Source: Apiospora phragmitis (lineage: Eukaryota > Ascomycota > Sordariomycetes > Amphisphaeriales > Apiosporaceae). Taken from it: DNA of 64,000 nt. Shown here piece after piece: positions 49,198 to 60,550 of this stretch (position 1 is its first letter; the number at the start of each line of letters is the position of its first letter). The stretch spans positions 1,902,501 to 1,966,500 of the forward strand of contig JAQQWL010000006.1 in NCBI GenBank assembly GCA_038363925.1, written 5' to 3'. The position numbers were made by a program, and so were the translations under genes. The notes under the pieces were generated by a model. It worked only from the letters and a program-made list of their open reading frames with translations, had not been told where the DNA came from and did no database searches.

Positions 49198-50870
49198 ATG
49201 AGTATAATAAATACTTTTTTTGCCGTTCAAGATCTTAGAGAGGAAATTTCTAAAAAAGATAACCCTGAATTATTTATAGATAATTTACCTGTTAGAGATT
49301 TATTTTTTATATTTAGACCTATATCTAATGTTAAAGGAACTCGTTATGAGAAATATTAATATACTTCTACTAATGTGATTTATAAAACTTTTAATAAAGA
49401 GAATAAATATCTTAATAGTTTTAAATTTAAAGAATATTCTTTACTTGTTATTATAGATTTATATTTATAACCTAATATTTCTTTTTATAATGATTTTAAA
49501 AGTGGCCATGCATTTTTTAAAATATCATTAGATAATATTGTAGACATATTTTTTAATATAAAGAATAATAACATATATGCTGTAGCGAGAAATAGATATA
49601 AAGTTCTTTTCACCTTTATCGATAAACTATTAAATCTATATGATTTATCTTAGTTTAAAAGAATAATTCTTTATAATAATAAAAATAAATAAAAATTTTT
49701 AATAGTGGTAAATTAGTGCTTTCAACCTTAACTAAAGATGTAGCATTTATAAAAAATATTAATAAGAACCTTCCTATAGATCATCTTAAAATTTTAACTC
49801 TTAATCTTAAAACTAGAGTTATATTAAAAGAAAATGGGGAAAAATATATAATTCCTTGCTGTATTTCTATATATAACGGTAAGAAGTGTTCATTTACTTT
49901 ATTAAATAACCGTAATTAAGATAAAGAATTAGCTGAAGCTATTTAAAAAATATTGCTTAGAAAATATAATAACTATTAAATTTATGTTTATAACTTTTCT
50001 TATTTTAATGAAATTTTTATAATAGATGTTTTATTAAAATCAAGTAGATTAAAACCTCTTTATCGGGATAACAAATTATTAAAACTAACTTTAACTTAAA
50101 AAGTTAAAGAAAGAAAATATACTTTACATTTTTATAATTCACTTTTACTTTTACTTAATTCATTAAAGAATCTATTAAAAAGTTTTAATATAGATAATAA
50201 AAAAACTATATTTCCTTTATTATTCTTATATAAAAATTTAATTAGATTAAAATATATTAGATTTATACCTCTATATAAATATTTCCCACGAGCTTTCACA
50301 GACGGTTTTAAAATAAATAATTATAAAGGTAATTAAGTGCTAGTTAAAGAATTTATAAAATATTACGAATAGGATATAATTACTCTTTATTAAGTTTTAA
50401 TTAAAGAATATTTCTATTCTAATATTATCTATAATCGCGGCTTATTTTAAAATAGTTATATCTTAATTTATAGTAAAATATAATTAATATAACTTTACCT
50501 TATAATGAAATTAATAATAAATAATTTAGTAAAATAAAGTATAAATATACTTTTAGAGAAGGAGTTTTCCCTACTTTAAAAGTATATAGTGGGTTATTAT
50601 TAAAACCTTATAAAATATATACTAAGGAATTAATAAGAGTTAAAGGTTTAAAAAATCTTATAAATTATTATAATTTAACTTAAATATTAAATAAAAACTA
50701 AAAAATTTTAATTTTATAAAAAAAATAAAAAAGAGTCTTATTTAAATTAATAATATTAATTAAAAAAACTCTTTATATATTATCTATAATATAAAATAAA
50801 AGATAAATTATGTTTAATAGTATAAGTAACTTTATTACCTCTATAGCATTATTTTTAATTAATAGAAAAG
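49198..50870 (+). pseudogene. protein-primed family-B DNA polymerase of plasmid type
   Basis: The frame from the ATG at 49,198 reads MSIINTFFAVQDL, then ELFIDNLPVRDLFFIFRP, ILTLNLKTR, YIIPCCISIYNGKK, LFLYKNLIRLKYIRFIP, FPRAFTDGFKI, KEFIKYYE-DIITLY-V and a C-terminal ILSII-NKR-IMFN. This is the exonuclease-plus-fingers order of mitochondrial plasmid polymerases. The first exonuclease motif, normally D-x-E, is N-x-K here. The palm motifs (DPSLYP, DTDS) are not found and the length (about 557 codons) is short for the family (about 900), so an internal or 3' part is missing. Stops are mostly TAA. Confidence 0.72.
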
Positions 50871-51559
50871 TTTTAAAAAAAACCTTAATATTTTATTTTA
50901 TCTTCCTTTATATAATATTATTTCTCTACCTTTTAAAGAAAGTGTTATTTAATTAAGAGCAACGCTTCTTAAAGTTATTTACTTAACAGCTCCGCTTTTA
51001 AAGATTATTTACTTATTTAAACCTAAGATTCTTTACTTATTATCACCTAAGTAGCTTCTCTACTTACCAGCTCTTAATATTTATACTTAGCACCCCTAAG
51101 GTTATTTACTTACCAGCTCCGCTTCTTATACTTATTTAGTCGCTAGCTCTTATAAAATATATATAATTTATAACATAGCTACCTTTTAATAATTAAGGAT
51201 AGCTAATAATATAAATATTATTCACTATATTATAAGATAATTAATTTAAATATTCTATAATATAATAAGCAAGCGAATTTAAAAAAGTTCGCCTGCTCCC
51301 TTAACCTATAATCTTTTACCTAATTTAAAAAAATTATTTCATATTATCTTTTATTATAAACATAATAACTAGCTCACTATAAATTTTATATAAAAAAAAA
51401 TTAAAGTTAGTATAAATTATATATAGAAAATAAAGAAAAAAAATTTTATAAAAGATTTTAAATTAAAGGAACATTTTTTTATAAAATAAATATAAATTTT
51501 ATTTTATAACTTATTTAATTAAGTAAATATAATACTTATATTTTCTTAATATATTATAA

Positions 51560-54238
51560 AATTATATATTTATATTTATATCTTTTATGTTTAATTCCCC
51601 TGTTTTAAAAGGATTTAAAATATTATGATATTTATTTTTTATATAGATTAAATATATTCCTTTATATTATATAATTTTAATTTTATAAGTTTTAATAATA
51701 TTAATAAAGTTATCGTGTAATTATTATATAAAATCATTAGCACTATAAATATTTATAAATTCATCTCTTATAATATTAGCTAAATTATCTATATAATTTA
51801 AGTGAGTATTAAAATAATCATGAATCGTAAGTATAGATTCTTTTATATTTATTTATATTAAAATAACTTTTATTAAATATGCAGCATTTATAGAGTATAT
51901 AATATTTAAAATAATACCTTGAACTTGTTTTCTTTTATCGACCTCTTTTATTTATTCGCATAAAACTATAGTTCTATTTTTAGCTAAAATATTTAAAGTT
52001 ATTTCTAATCCATTAGGTGTAGCTTAAGATAATAGTAATCTTAACTTAATTAATATTTTAAATATTTATATTAAATAATTATAAATTTCTTCTAATGATT
52101 TATAATTAATAAAAATGTTTTTATTAATTATTTAAGCTAATTTATTTATTTTATAAATATCTAATAATATATATTCTTTAAAATTCTTTACGGGTACTTT
52201 ATAGTCATATATTATAATTTCTTCACCTTTGTAATTATTTAAGGTTTTCTTCACCTTATTAAAATTATCTCTAAGCTGTTTAAATATACTATATTCATTA
52301 ATATTATAACTTTTAGCTATAATAATTAGTTTTATTTTAGAAAATTCTATAAAGTAATCTTTATTTAATTAACTCTTATTAATAGCTTTATTAGTAATTA
52401 ATATTAAATTATTATAAAAATCATTAATAATATTTATATCTTTATTAAATATTAGATTTATAAGTTAAGCTAAATTTTTATCTTATAATATAGCTATAAA
52501 ATATTACACACCGCTACATATAACGTTTAGAAATATAAGTAATAAGTGGATATAGTTTAAATTATATTCCCCACGCTTAAGTATTAAATAAAAAGCTGTA
52601 AATAATATTAGAGATTTTACTTTAATAATGAAATCCTTTTTTATTTCTAAGATTTTATTATAATTACTTAATTATAACGTTTATTAAATAACTTTTTTAT
52701 TATTTCATCTTTATTATAATAATTAGCACTATATATATATAAATAAAACTTACCTTATTCTATTAGTTTTATACCTTTATGTTACGATCGGCGGGTTAGT
52801 CCCCTGCGGGGTAGCACTTAAGGCGTAGAATTAGATAGAAATGACCCGAAGAGTCATTTCTAAAGCTTTTACTTTATGGCTCATGTGGTTAGTTCACATG
52901 CACTCACTGTAACACTTTATTTAAATTAATAAAACCTAATGAACATTCACTTCCTTAATAGTCGAGATAAAAAGAATTAATATAAATTATCCCTCTTTAA
53001 TTTAAATGTGTAGATAAATAAAAAAGAATATGTCTATAAGCTCTAGTAATATTTAAAGTAATTATATTATTAATATATATATTTTTATCTTTTTCTTTAT
53101 AATAATTTAGTAAAAAACTACCTTTATTATTTAGATATATTAATATATATTTATTAACCGAAAATTCCATTTTATTTAAATAGTTTATTATATTATAAAT
53201 AAAATTATTTAATTTTATTTTATAATTATAATATTTAAAACCTGTAATTAAATTACTTTTTATATATTTACTATTATTTTAACTATTTAAAAGAAAACCA
53301 CTTAATAAACCTTCTCCTTAGATATTTAGTTTATAGACTATTAGTAGACTTTACGGGAAAATAACTAAATGCTCACGTATTTTATTTATAAATTCGTTAT
53401 TTATTTTTAAAACATATCTATTATTATTATTAATTCGTTTAAATACAGGTTTAAAGGAGGTAGTAAATAATTCGATATAAATTTTTCTCATTTTTAAGAG
53501 ATATTTATTATCTATTTTAAATATAGACTAAAAGGTTTTTTAATCTTTGATTTTATCTTTAAAATTATAATAATAAATATAATAAAGAATAGAAGAAGGT
53601 ATATTAATAGCTATTCTTATTTTTAAAGCTTTATTATAATAACTTAAAATTAAACTATAATTAATTATAATATATATTCTATTAACTAGATAAGCAGTAA
53701 AGGTAGATAATACTTTAAGCGCCCCTCTTTATTTTAAAATATTTAATAAACTATAAGCCTCTTCGAACACTTTTTTCTATCCCTTATATAATTTAAAATT
53801 AATAGTTATAAATTATTTAGCTATATCTATTTATTTTTCTTCTATTAAATATCAAGCTTTAATAGAAGTATTTTTATACTTTAAAATAGTTTTCTTAATA
53901 ATGTTTAAATAAGTACTTATTCTTTAAAGTATAGTTATATTTTTTATATTAGTGTTTATTTATTTTATTTAACTGTTTTTAGCTTTTAATAACGTATCTT
54001 TATATTTATAAGATGAAGTAGAAAAATCTCGTTTATAATTATTATTAATAAATTTATTATATTTTATAAGCGGATAAATATTTTTCTTAACTAGATAATT
54101 ATTACTATATTCTCTATTAGGATTTTTAATAAAATCTTTATCGCAAGCTTTATATACCGCAGGTAAAGAATTAATATTACTATTAAACAAAAGTTTATTC
54201 TTATAGTATACCTTATTTAAGTTAAAATTAGGTTGCAT
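51560..54238 (-). pseudogene. T7-type (single-subunit) RNA polymerase of plasmid type
   Basis: From the ATG at 54,238 the frame begins MQPNFNLNKVYYKNK and contains RDFSTSSYKYKDTL, then stops accumulate. Near the 3' end translation through stops gives RKQVQGIILNIIYSINAAY, then LTIHDYFNTHLNYIDNLA (about 51,790-51,840), EFINIYSANDFI and FKTGELNIK. In this family the block is 'IHDCF-x-H' with a catalytic Asp; the Cys is Tyr here (TGT to TAT). A 135-bp LTR-like element interrupts it at 52,780. Length about 838 codons without the insert. Confidence 0.72.
52780..52914 (+). mobile_element. short LTR-like element with a perfect TSD
   Basis: 135 bp, TGTTAC...GTAACA, with CTTTA at 52,775-52,779 and 52,915-52,919. 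Little or no RIP. Homologous, inverted, to 61,739-61,866. Either a solo LTR of a small retrotransposon or a non-autonomous element. Confidence 0.85.
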
Positions 54239-54242
54239 ATTT

Positions 54243-54470
54243 TTTTATATAAGCTAAAGAACTTAAAAAGATTCATTATATTCTTACGATCTATTCCTTT
54301 AATAAGAAATAAAAATATATAGAAATTTATACTATTAATATTAATTAAATATCTTCCAGCTATATTACCTCCTATAATAGAAACACTATTACTATAATTA
54401 AATAGAGTATGTTTATTAATTAACTCGTTAATTTCCTCTCAAGATATAAAAGAAGAAAAAATAAATAAAA
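54243..54470 (-). pseudogene. possible extra plasmid frame upstream of the RNA polymerase
   Basis: An open minus-strand stretch reading EEINELINKHTLFNYSNSV, then IIGGNIAGRYLI and FLIKGIDRKNIMNLFKF. It needs TGA at 54,439-54,441 as Trp to extend upstream. Either a small plasmid gene or the real N-terminus of the RNA polymerase displaced by one frameshift. Confidence 0.25.
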
Positions 54471-54834
54471 AACCTTTTCTATTATTAAATAAAAATTTAT
54501 TTAATATTAGCACTAAAATACTACTTAGAATATTTTATAAAACTATTACTATTAAATGTTATTTCGTTATCTTTCACTAAAGTAATTATAGTATTAATAA
54601 AAATTTATTTATTTTTATTAATATAGCGAGTAGAGAAACTAGCTATAAAGAGAAAGAGAGGAATTATAAAATTTTATATATTTTTAATTTATTTTATAAA
54701 TAAAATTAATTAAAAAAAAATAAGGGATATTAACGAGCTCTTTTATAAAGCTCGATATAAAATAAAGTAAAAATAAAAGAAAGGTTTTAATACTACTAGT
54801 AACTGTAGCGTGTATTAGGGAAAAGTTATATTTA

Positions 54835-55145
54835 AGCGCTTAGTTATTAGTCGATACTAAGGTCCTAGTTATTATGTTTTAGCTTGTTTTACCTTAGTAT
54901 TAAGATACGAAACCTACTTTACGACTAATCGCCTTAGTGTTTAGCTAGTAATTATATAAGGATATAAAACCTTTAATATAATTAAAAACCGTAATTAAAT
55001 AATAGTTTATTTTAATAATATACGTAACCTTATTTACGAGATATCACCTTATAAATTTAATTAATAATTATATAAAGATACGAAACCTTTAATATAATTA
55101 AAAACCGTGATTAAATAATACTCTACTTTAATAATATAATATGAA
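54835..55145. repeat. imperfect tandem repeat of about 117 bp
   Basis: The block AATTATATAAGGATATAAAACC...AAAACCGTAATTAAATAATA at about 54,949 recurs at about 55,066, with a partial copy before. Found at the far side of the plasmid segment; AT-rich, non-coding. Confidence 0.65.
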
Positions 55146-55469
55146 ATTAGTTTAATAAAGAGAATGAAAAAAAAATTTCGCTTCTCCTTATAGGGGTGTT
55201 GTTTAAAAATTAAAGATATAAAAATTCATTATTTTTTATTTAATTTTTAAAATTAAAAATTAAAAAAGGTTAAAATAAAAAAGGTTTTTTTTATATTTCT
55301 TTTTTATATTAAAAAATCTAATAAAAATAAAGATGAAAAGTTAACAAAAGGTTGTTAGGTGAATGTGTGAGTGGTTAGGTTGTTAGGGGGTTAGCTTTTA
55401 AAAAATGTAGGTAATAAAAGAAACCCCGCAAGGTCGCCTATAGATTATGCTGAATTTAAGCTTATTTTG
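55146..55469. other. AT-rich non-coding stretch
   Basis: Low-complexity A/T DNA, with T- and A-runs. A TGCTGAATTTAAGC motif near 55,449-55,462 vaguely resembles the start of the 28S rRNA but is too weak to annotate. Confidence 0.4.
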
Positions 55470-56340
55470 CCAGATGTCAGGGGAGGGGAGAGGACAAGTG
55501 AAACAGTGGACTCGCGAATTGCCAAGCCCCATGCATGCGCCGACATATCACTTGGAATACTAGTTCTTGTATCCTACTTAGGTCTAGCTATGCTGGATGA
55601 AGGTGACCTAAAGTACATGAGCGAAACCTATGGACATACCTCCTAAACTCTAGGCAACGGTGTCAAGTTACGTGAGAGGCACGGTTTCCGGCCGAGAATC
55701 AGCAAAAGATCTTTGCGTGGCGCTTATAGTGATCTGCAAACACTTCGAGGCGGAAAAGGGGTGTTCAAGTTTCGCATGAGCGGAGATATCCGAATAGCTA
55801 AACGTGACTTTGGAGCGAAACGTGTGATCGACCCCGCCTTACCACCTCAGCACCCCTATTTAGATCACGCGGCAAGTAATGTAGATCTTGGCACCCTTGT
55901 TAGCCGCGGGAAAACTCCTCGCCCATGCCGTAGTTAGCGACTGTCAACTTTTGCCGGCAAGCGTTTCGGGGTGTCATTTTCGGTGAAGTGGGGCTTGGCG
56001 GGGAAAGCGCTGCGTCTAGGGAAAAGTTTACATTCGGAGCCGTGACGCCGGTACTCGTGCGGGTTCAGAAAGGAGAAGTCGGTTGCGGTCCCGGGGTATT
56101 CCGTCGAAATCGCACCCACACTCGACCCGGAGGCGCTGGGGTGCATTGACCGAATTGCCTTTTGCACAGCAGGTGGCATCGTGGAAGTACTACATGAAGG
56201 CGACCGGGGAGGCCGAGAACATCTGACGTCACGTGTCAGTGCTATATTGAGGTCATACTTATCGCCTTTACGTGACATTGTCTTACTTAATTGCCAAAGC
56301 TATATTAGGACTTAGATGCGACTATGTAAGTATTTTAAAG
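55470..56340. other. GC-normal island between AT-rich blocks, content unknown
   Basis: About 870 bp with ordinary composition and little RIP. Plus strand: a 74-codon frame (55,713-55,937) and a separate frame running through about 56,300 that includes KSVAVPGYSVEIAPTLDPE and AGGIVEVLHEGDRGG, open except for one TGA near 56,045. Minus strand: a 114-codon frame at 55,934-56,278. None is recognised. The region around 55,600-55,690 is possibly structured RNA-like, but I cannot show it. Confidence 0.35.
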
Positions 56341-56533
56341 AATAGGACCTGTTTAAATAAAGCCCCTAGCGAAGCGGAAATACTCGAGCTAGTAATAAAT
56401 AGCTTATAGTTATATTATAAATATTTACTTATAAACTTAAAGTAACTTAAGTTATTTATAAGTAAATTTAAATTATTAAAGTAATTTATAAATATTTAAT
56501 TTAAAAGGAAAACTTATAAATAACTTTAAAATA

Positions 56534-58380
56534 ACGTACCTTATAAGCGAGCTATATATATAAGCGATTTATACACTTTTTATTATTAAGCTTTATAAGT
56601 TATAAATTAATTTAATTATAACGCTTAAAACTAATTAAATATATTAATAATTATTATCTTTAATAGTTTTTATATTATTTTAATAAGTACGCGTATTATA
56701 CCTAGGCTCTCCGTAGATTTTATAGCGCTATAAACGTGTCTTAAACGTCCTCGTATAACTACTCCTCCGACGCGATTCGTTTATAACTATCTATTAACGT
56801 CCTTTTAAAATTGCAGGTCTTTTCTAATTTATATACGAAGTGATCCTTTATCTTATAGCCTTTTTTTTCGTACAGCGGCGCCGGCTAAGCATCTTATTTA
56901 CTTTTTAAAGTATCGCGTTCTTACCTTTTAAAAGAGTAACTCGATATATAATCTATATTATAACCTTTATAATTTAATTAAAGCTAGTTAAAATAAACGT
57001 GGGAAAGTTATTTTAATATCGTACGATATAGTTTCGAACGTATTCGGTTTAGAACTAGGCTTTAATCGAATTATTTAAAGTTTTTAATTCTTAAGGAATA
57101 AGTAGGCCGGAAAACGTCCCCGGAAGTATTAAAATATATAGCTTTATATTTAACTGTAAAATAATATATTCTAAATCGTACAAGACGAGTCTTATCCCTC
57201 AGAAACTTTTTTATATATTCGAAACGATAAAAATCGTTTAGAACGCTTTTAAAAACGTTAGTAAGAAGTCCTCCGTAAAGATATAAGTGATATACGCTTA
57301 TATAAAACCTTTAATTTCTTTCTTATACGCCTTTTTTAATATATAAAAATAGCCGATATTAAGAGGTTAAAGCTTATAAGATAAATAAGAAGGCATATAA
57401 AAGTTAATAATCCAGTTCTCTTTATAATAAAGCTCGAAAGCTATCGAGTAGTAACTTTCGTAGCCGTTTAGGACTAGGAGGTAATAATAACCTTTTATAT
57501 AAGACCTAGTATATTAATTAACTTGTCGAATCTAGTCCTCGCCTCTTTTATTCGTGGTCTAGCTATTTTTATTAACTATAATTACTTAATCCTTTAATAA
57601 TAAGCTATTCTTATATTAAGAAAGGTGCGTTTTTTTAATAAAGATAATATACGGAAAAATAGTATAACCGTTTAATCCGACGCCCTAGATAACTATAACC
57701 CATTCCCGGTTCCTTTACTATATTACCCTAGGCCTTCCGCGTCGATCACAGGTGGTTACGATTATTTCGAACGAGATTTAACTTATAAAAAACCCGGTCT
57801 CGTTAAAGTTATATATATCCTCCTTTTATATTTTATACTTATTAATTATATTTTATACGAAAGGAAATTATACGCGATACCTATTAAAATCTTTATAATA
57901 AACTTTTTAATAATCGATTCTTTCGTTAAAACGCGTCCGGAGGTTTAATTATTATCGTATAAAATTAAAGGCTTAATTAATATCAACGCGTCTCGCATTA
58001 CGTAAACTAAATAATTAATTCGCTATATCTTTTATATTACTTAATTAAAGAGGAAACGATCGCGTATTTAGATTAATAATATATTAAATAATTAATTCCT
58101 CTTTAAAATTAAAAAGCTTTTAAGAGTTTATAGAGATTTCGGATCATAATCGAATTCCACGTCGTCGGCTAACGTCGACTTTAAGATATAATATATCGCT
58201 GTAGCTTTTTATATACTTAATTTCGGGTTATTTTAAAGCGTTTAAAGCGTTAAATTAAACCTTTTTCTTTATTTTTTAATTCTATACTTATTAAAAAAAA
58301 GTTAATATAAAATTAATTATAAGAAAGTTAATTAAAAGTACGCAGCTCGTTTATATACGCAGCTCGCTTATAAGGTATAT
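56534..58380 (-). mobile_element. third Fot1-type element, with transposase remnant
   Basis: 1,847 bp between TA dinucleotides at 56,532-56,533 and 58,381-58,382. Inverted ends of about 43 bp: ACGTACCTTATAAGCGAGCT at the left, ATATACCTTATAAGCGAGCT (reverse complement) at the right. Minus strand shows the pogo transposase: YNFNETGF (57,790-57,816), NREWV (57,699-57,713), LLLP-type DGxxSH region near 57,470. Stops throughout. Confidence 0.82.
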
Positions 58381-60238
58381 TAACTTTAATAATTTATCTT
58401 TACTTATATATTTTTTTATCTTTTTAATTTTTTTTAAAAAGTTTTTTATAATAAAAGAAATAATAATAAAATAATCGTTATTTTAATTTAAAAATAGAGG
58501 TTTAAAAAAATAAGGTAATAATAAAATAATCGTTATTTAAAATTAATTTAATATAATAGCACTTTATAATATAATTTAATACGAAATAAAAATTAATAAA
58601 GGTTTATATACTTTATATAATAAGCGTGTATTTAAAAGGGATAAATTAATATTTATTTAAATATTTAAGATTTAAATATATAATATAAAATAAACTAAGT
58701 AAATTAATACGAAACTTAAAGTTTCTAAACTTTATTTTTTAAAACTTATTATGTTAATTAAACACTTATATAATAATATCTTTTTATATTTAAAATAATA
58801 AAAGTTTTTAAAAAGTAAAGAATTAATTACTCTATTACTTTTTATCTTGAAAAGATTTATAAAAAACCTTAAAAGGCCTTTATAAAGTATATATAGTTTT
58901 TAAACTATTAAGTAGTATTATTAAACACCCCTCGATATATAAAAAACTTATTATTACGTTAGCGAAAGAGCGAAGGAGCTTTATTTTTAATATTACCGGC
59001 GTCTTTATATTACGTTTTAATTTAAAAATTAAAAGTAGTAATTACGAGCACGGAATTATAAGAGCTTTATTAATAAAAAGCTTATTAAAAATATGCGGAA
59101 TATAATTAAATATATAATAATAAGTGAAATAAAAGTTAATAATTATTTAAATATATTAAATTAATGTTTTAAAAAATGGTTAAAAAAGTTTAATAAAGTT
59201 ATAAGATTTATTATTTTACTTTAATATAACTTTAAATGGAGTTTTAATATAAGAATAATTTAATTAATTAATAATATAAAAATTATATTTATTATAACTT
59301 AAAAGAGGTAGTTAGTTTTATATTATTAAACGCGTAAAAAAGGTTATAAAAAACTAGTTAATTGTTAATAATTAAATTAAAAAAAGCTTATAAAAGCTAA
59401 TTAATTATTAATAATTAAGCTAAGATAATAGCCTTTAAAAACACGTGCCACGATAGATTTATAATAAAACTTTATTAAATTAATTAATAATAAAAGAAAA
59501 GGTAAAACTATAAGCTATATTAAAAAAACCCGTTATAACTAGTTTAATAATATTAACTTATTAACTTTAAATAATAATAATAATAATAAAACTTTTTAAA
59601 TTAAGGTTTTATTAAAACTTATTTTAATAATGTTTATGTTTAATTTTAAACTTAAATAAAAATAGTAAAACTACGTTATAAAAAAAATTTAAATATAAAA
59701 AATAAATATAGTTTTAACTTAACTTTTATTTTAAAATAGTTTTTATAAATTCATTAAATATATAAAGCATAACTTAATTATCTTATTTATAAAAATACCG
59801 GTAAAACTTTAAACGAGGATAATAATTAATAATTAATATTAAAATATATTAGTTATTATAAAAGCGAAATAGCTTTAATTAAACTATTTTAAAAACGCTT
59901 AATAACTACGATATTTATCGATTAAGCTTTTAAAACAAAATTTAAATGATAATAATATATAAAGAAAATAACCTCGTTACTTATATATTAGCCTTTAATA
60001 ACCTTATTTATTAATATAAGATTTTTTAAAATAATAAAACATTAAAAATAAATAAAATTATAATTCGGTTTTTTAATAACGTTAAAAAAATAAAAAAAAC
60101 CTTTTATAATATTACTTTAATTATTAATAAAAATCGGAATTTTTTTTATAGATAATTAATTAAACTTTATTAATTACTACCGGTTTAAGATTAAGGGATT
60201 AAAGTCCTCTTACAACGCTAATACTTATAGTAATAAAG
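58381..60238. other. AT-rich degraded DNA, no assignable gene
   Basis: About 1.9 kb with very low GC, no frame that survives and no confident repeat ends. Probably further RIP-degraded transposon sequence. Confidence 0.4.
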
Positions 60239-60550
60239 TGTAACGAACGCTATCTAGGGTTTAAAAAAAACCTAGTAAGACGTACTAAGGTTTATATTAA
60301 TAATACGAAAAAGTATTTAAACGTGCGATAAAAGTCCGCTTTTATCGATATAATAAGTGATAGCTTATAAAAACGAAAACAACTAAGGTATATAGATTTA
60401 AAAACATTTATAATAAGGTTATTAAGGTTATTTATTTTATTAATAAATTAAATTAATACTTAAATTAATTATTAAAATAAAACATATTTATATAAAATAT
60501 ATAAAAAACGTTTATTATTTTATATTTAATCTCTTTTTTTATTAATCCGT
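60239..60550 (-). repeat. copy of the 31-kb dispersed repeat, inverted
   Basis: Homologous, inverted, to 30,976-31,288, about 310 bp with blocks such as ACTAGGTTTTTTTT and TTAATTTAAGTATTAA preserved. The end at 60,239 (TGTAACG) is LTR-like. Non-coding. Confidence 0.6.

Larger units (their letters stand above)
49198..54470. mobile_element. nuclear copy of a linear mitochondrial plasmid (invertron type), RIP-degraded
   Basis: About 5.3 kb of AT-rich DNA carrying a family-B DNA polymerase frame (+) and a T7-type RNA polymerase frame (-) that converge, the standard gene pair and layout of fungal linear mitochondrial plasmids such as kalilo and maranhar. The polymerase frames contain many TAA/TAG, and one TGA reads as Trp (54,439-54,441), as expected for the mitochondrial code. 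Terminal inverted repeats were not found, so the copy is probably truncated. It is embedded in nuclear, RIP-mutated surroundings. Confidence 0.72.

Noticed and set aside
54835..55145. Tandem repeat considered as the plasmid's terminal repeat
   Set aside because: It is a direct tandem repeat at one side only. A true invertron terminus would need an inverted copy at the other end, which I did not find.
55440..55470. Possible start of 28S rRNA (TGCTGAATTTAAGC)
   Set aside because: Only about 14 bases resemble the rRNA start and the flanking sequence does not continue the match.
55590..55700. Possible group II intron domain V
   Set aside because: The GGCACGGTTTCC stretch resembles part of a domain V, but the pairing 5' strand does not fold with it.
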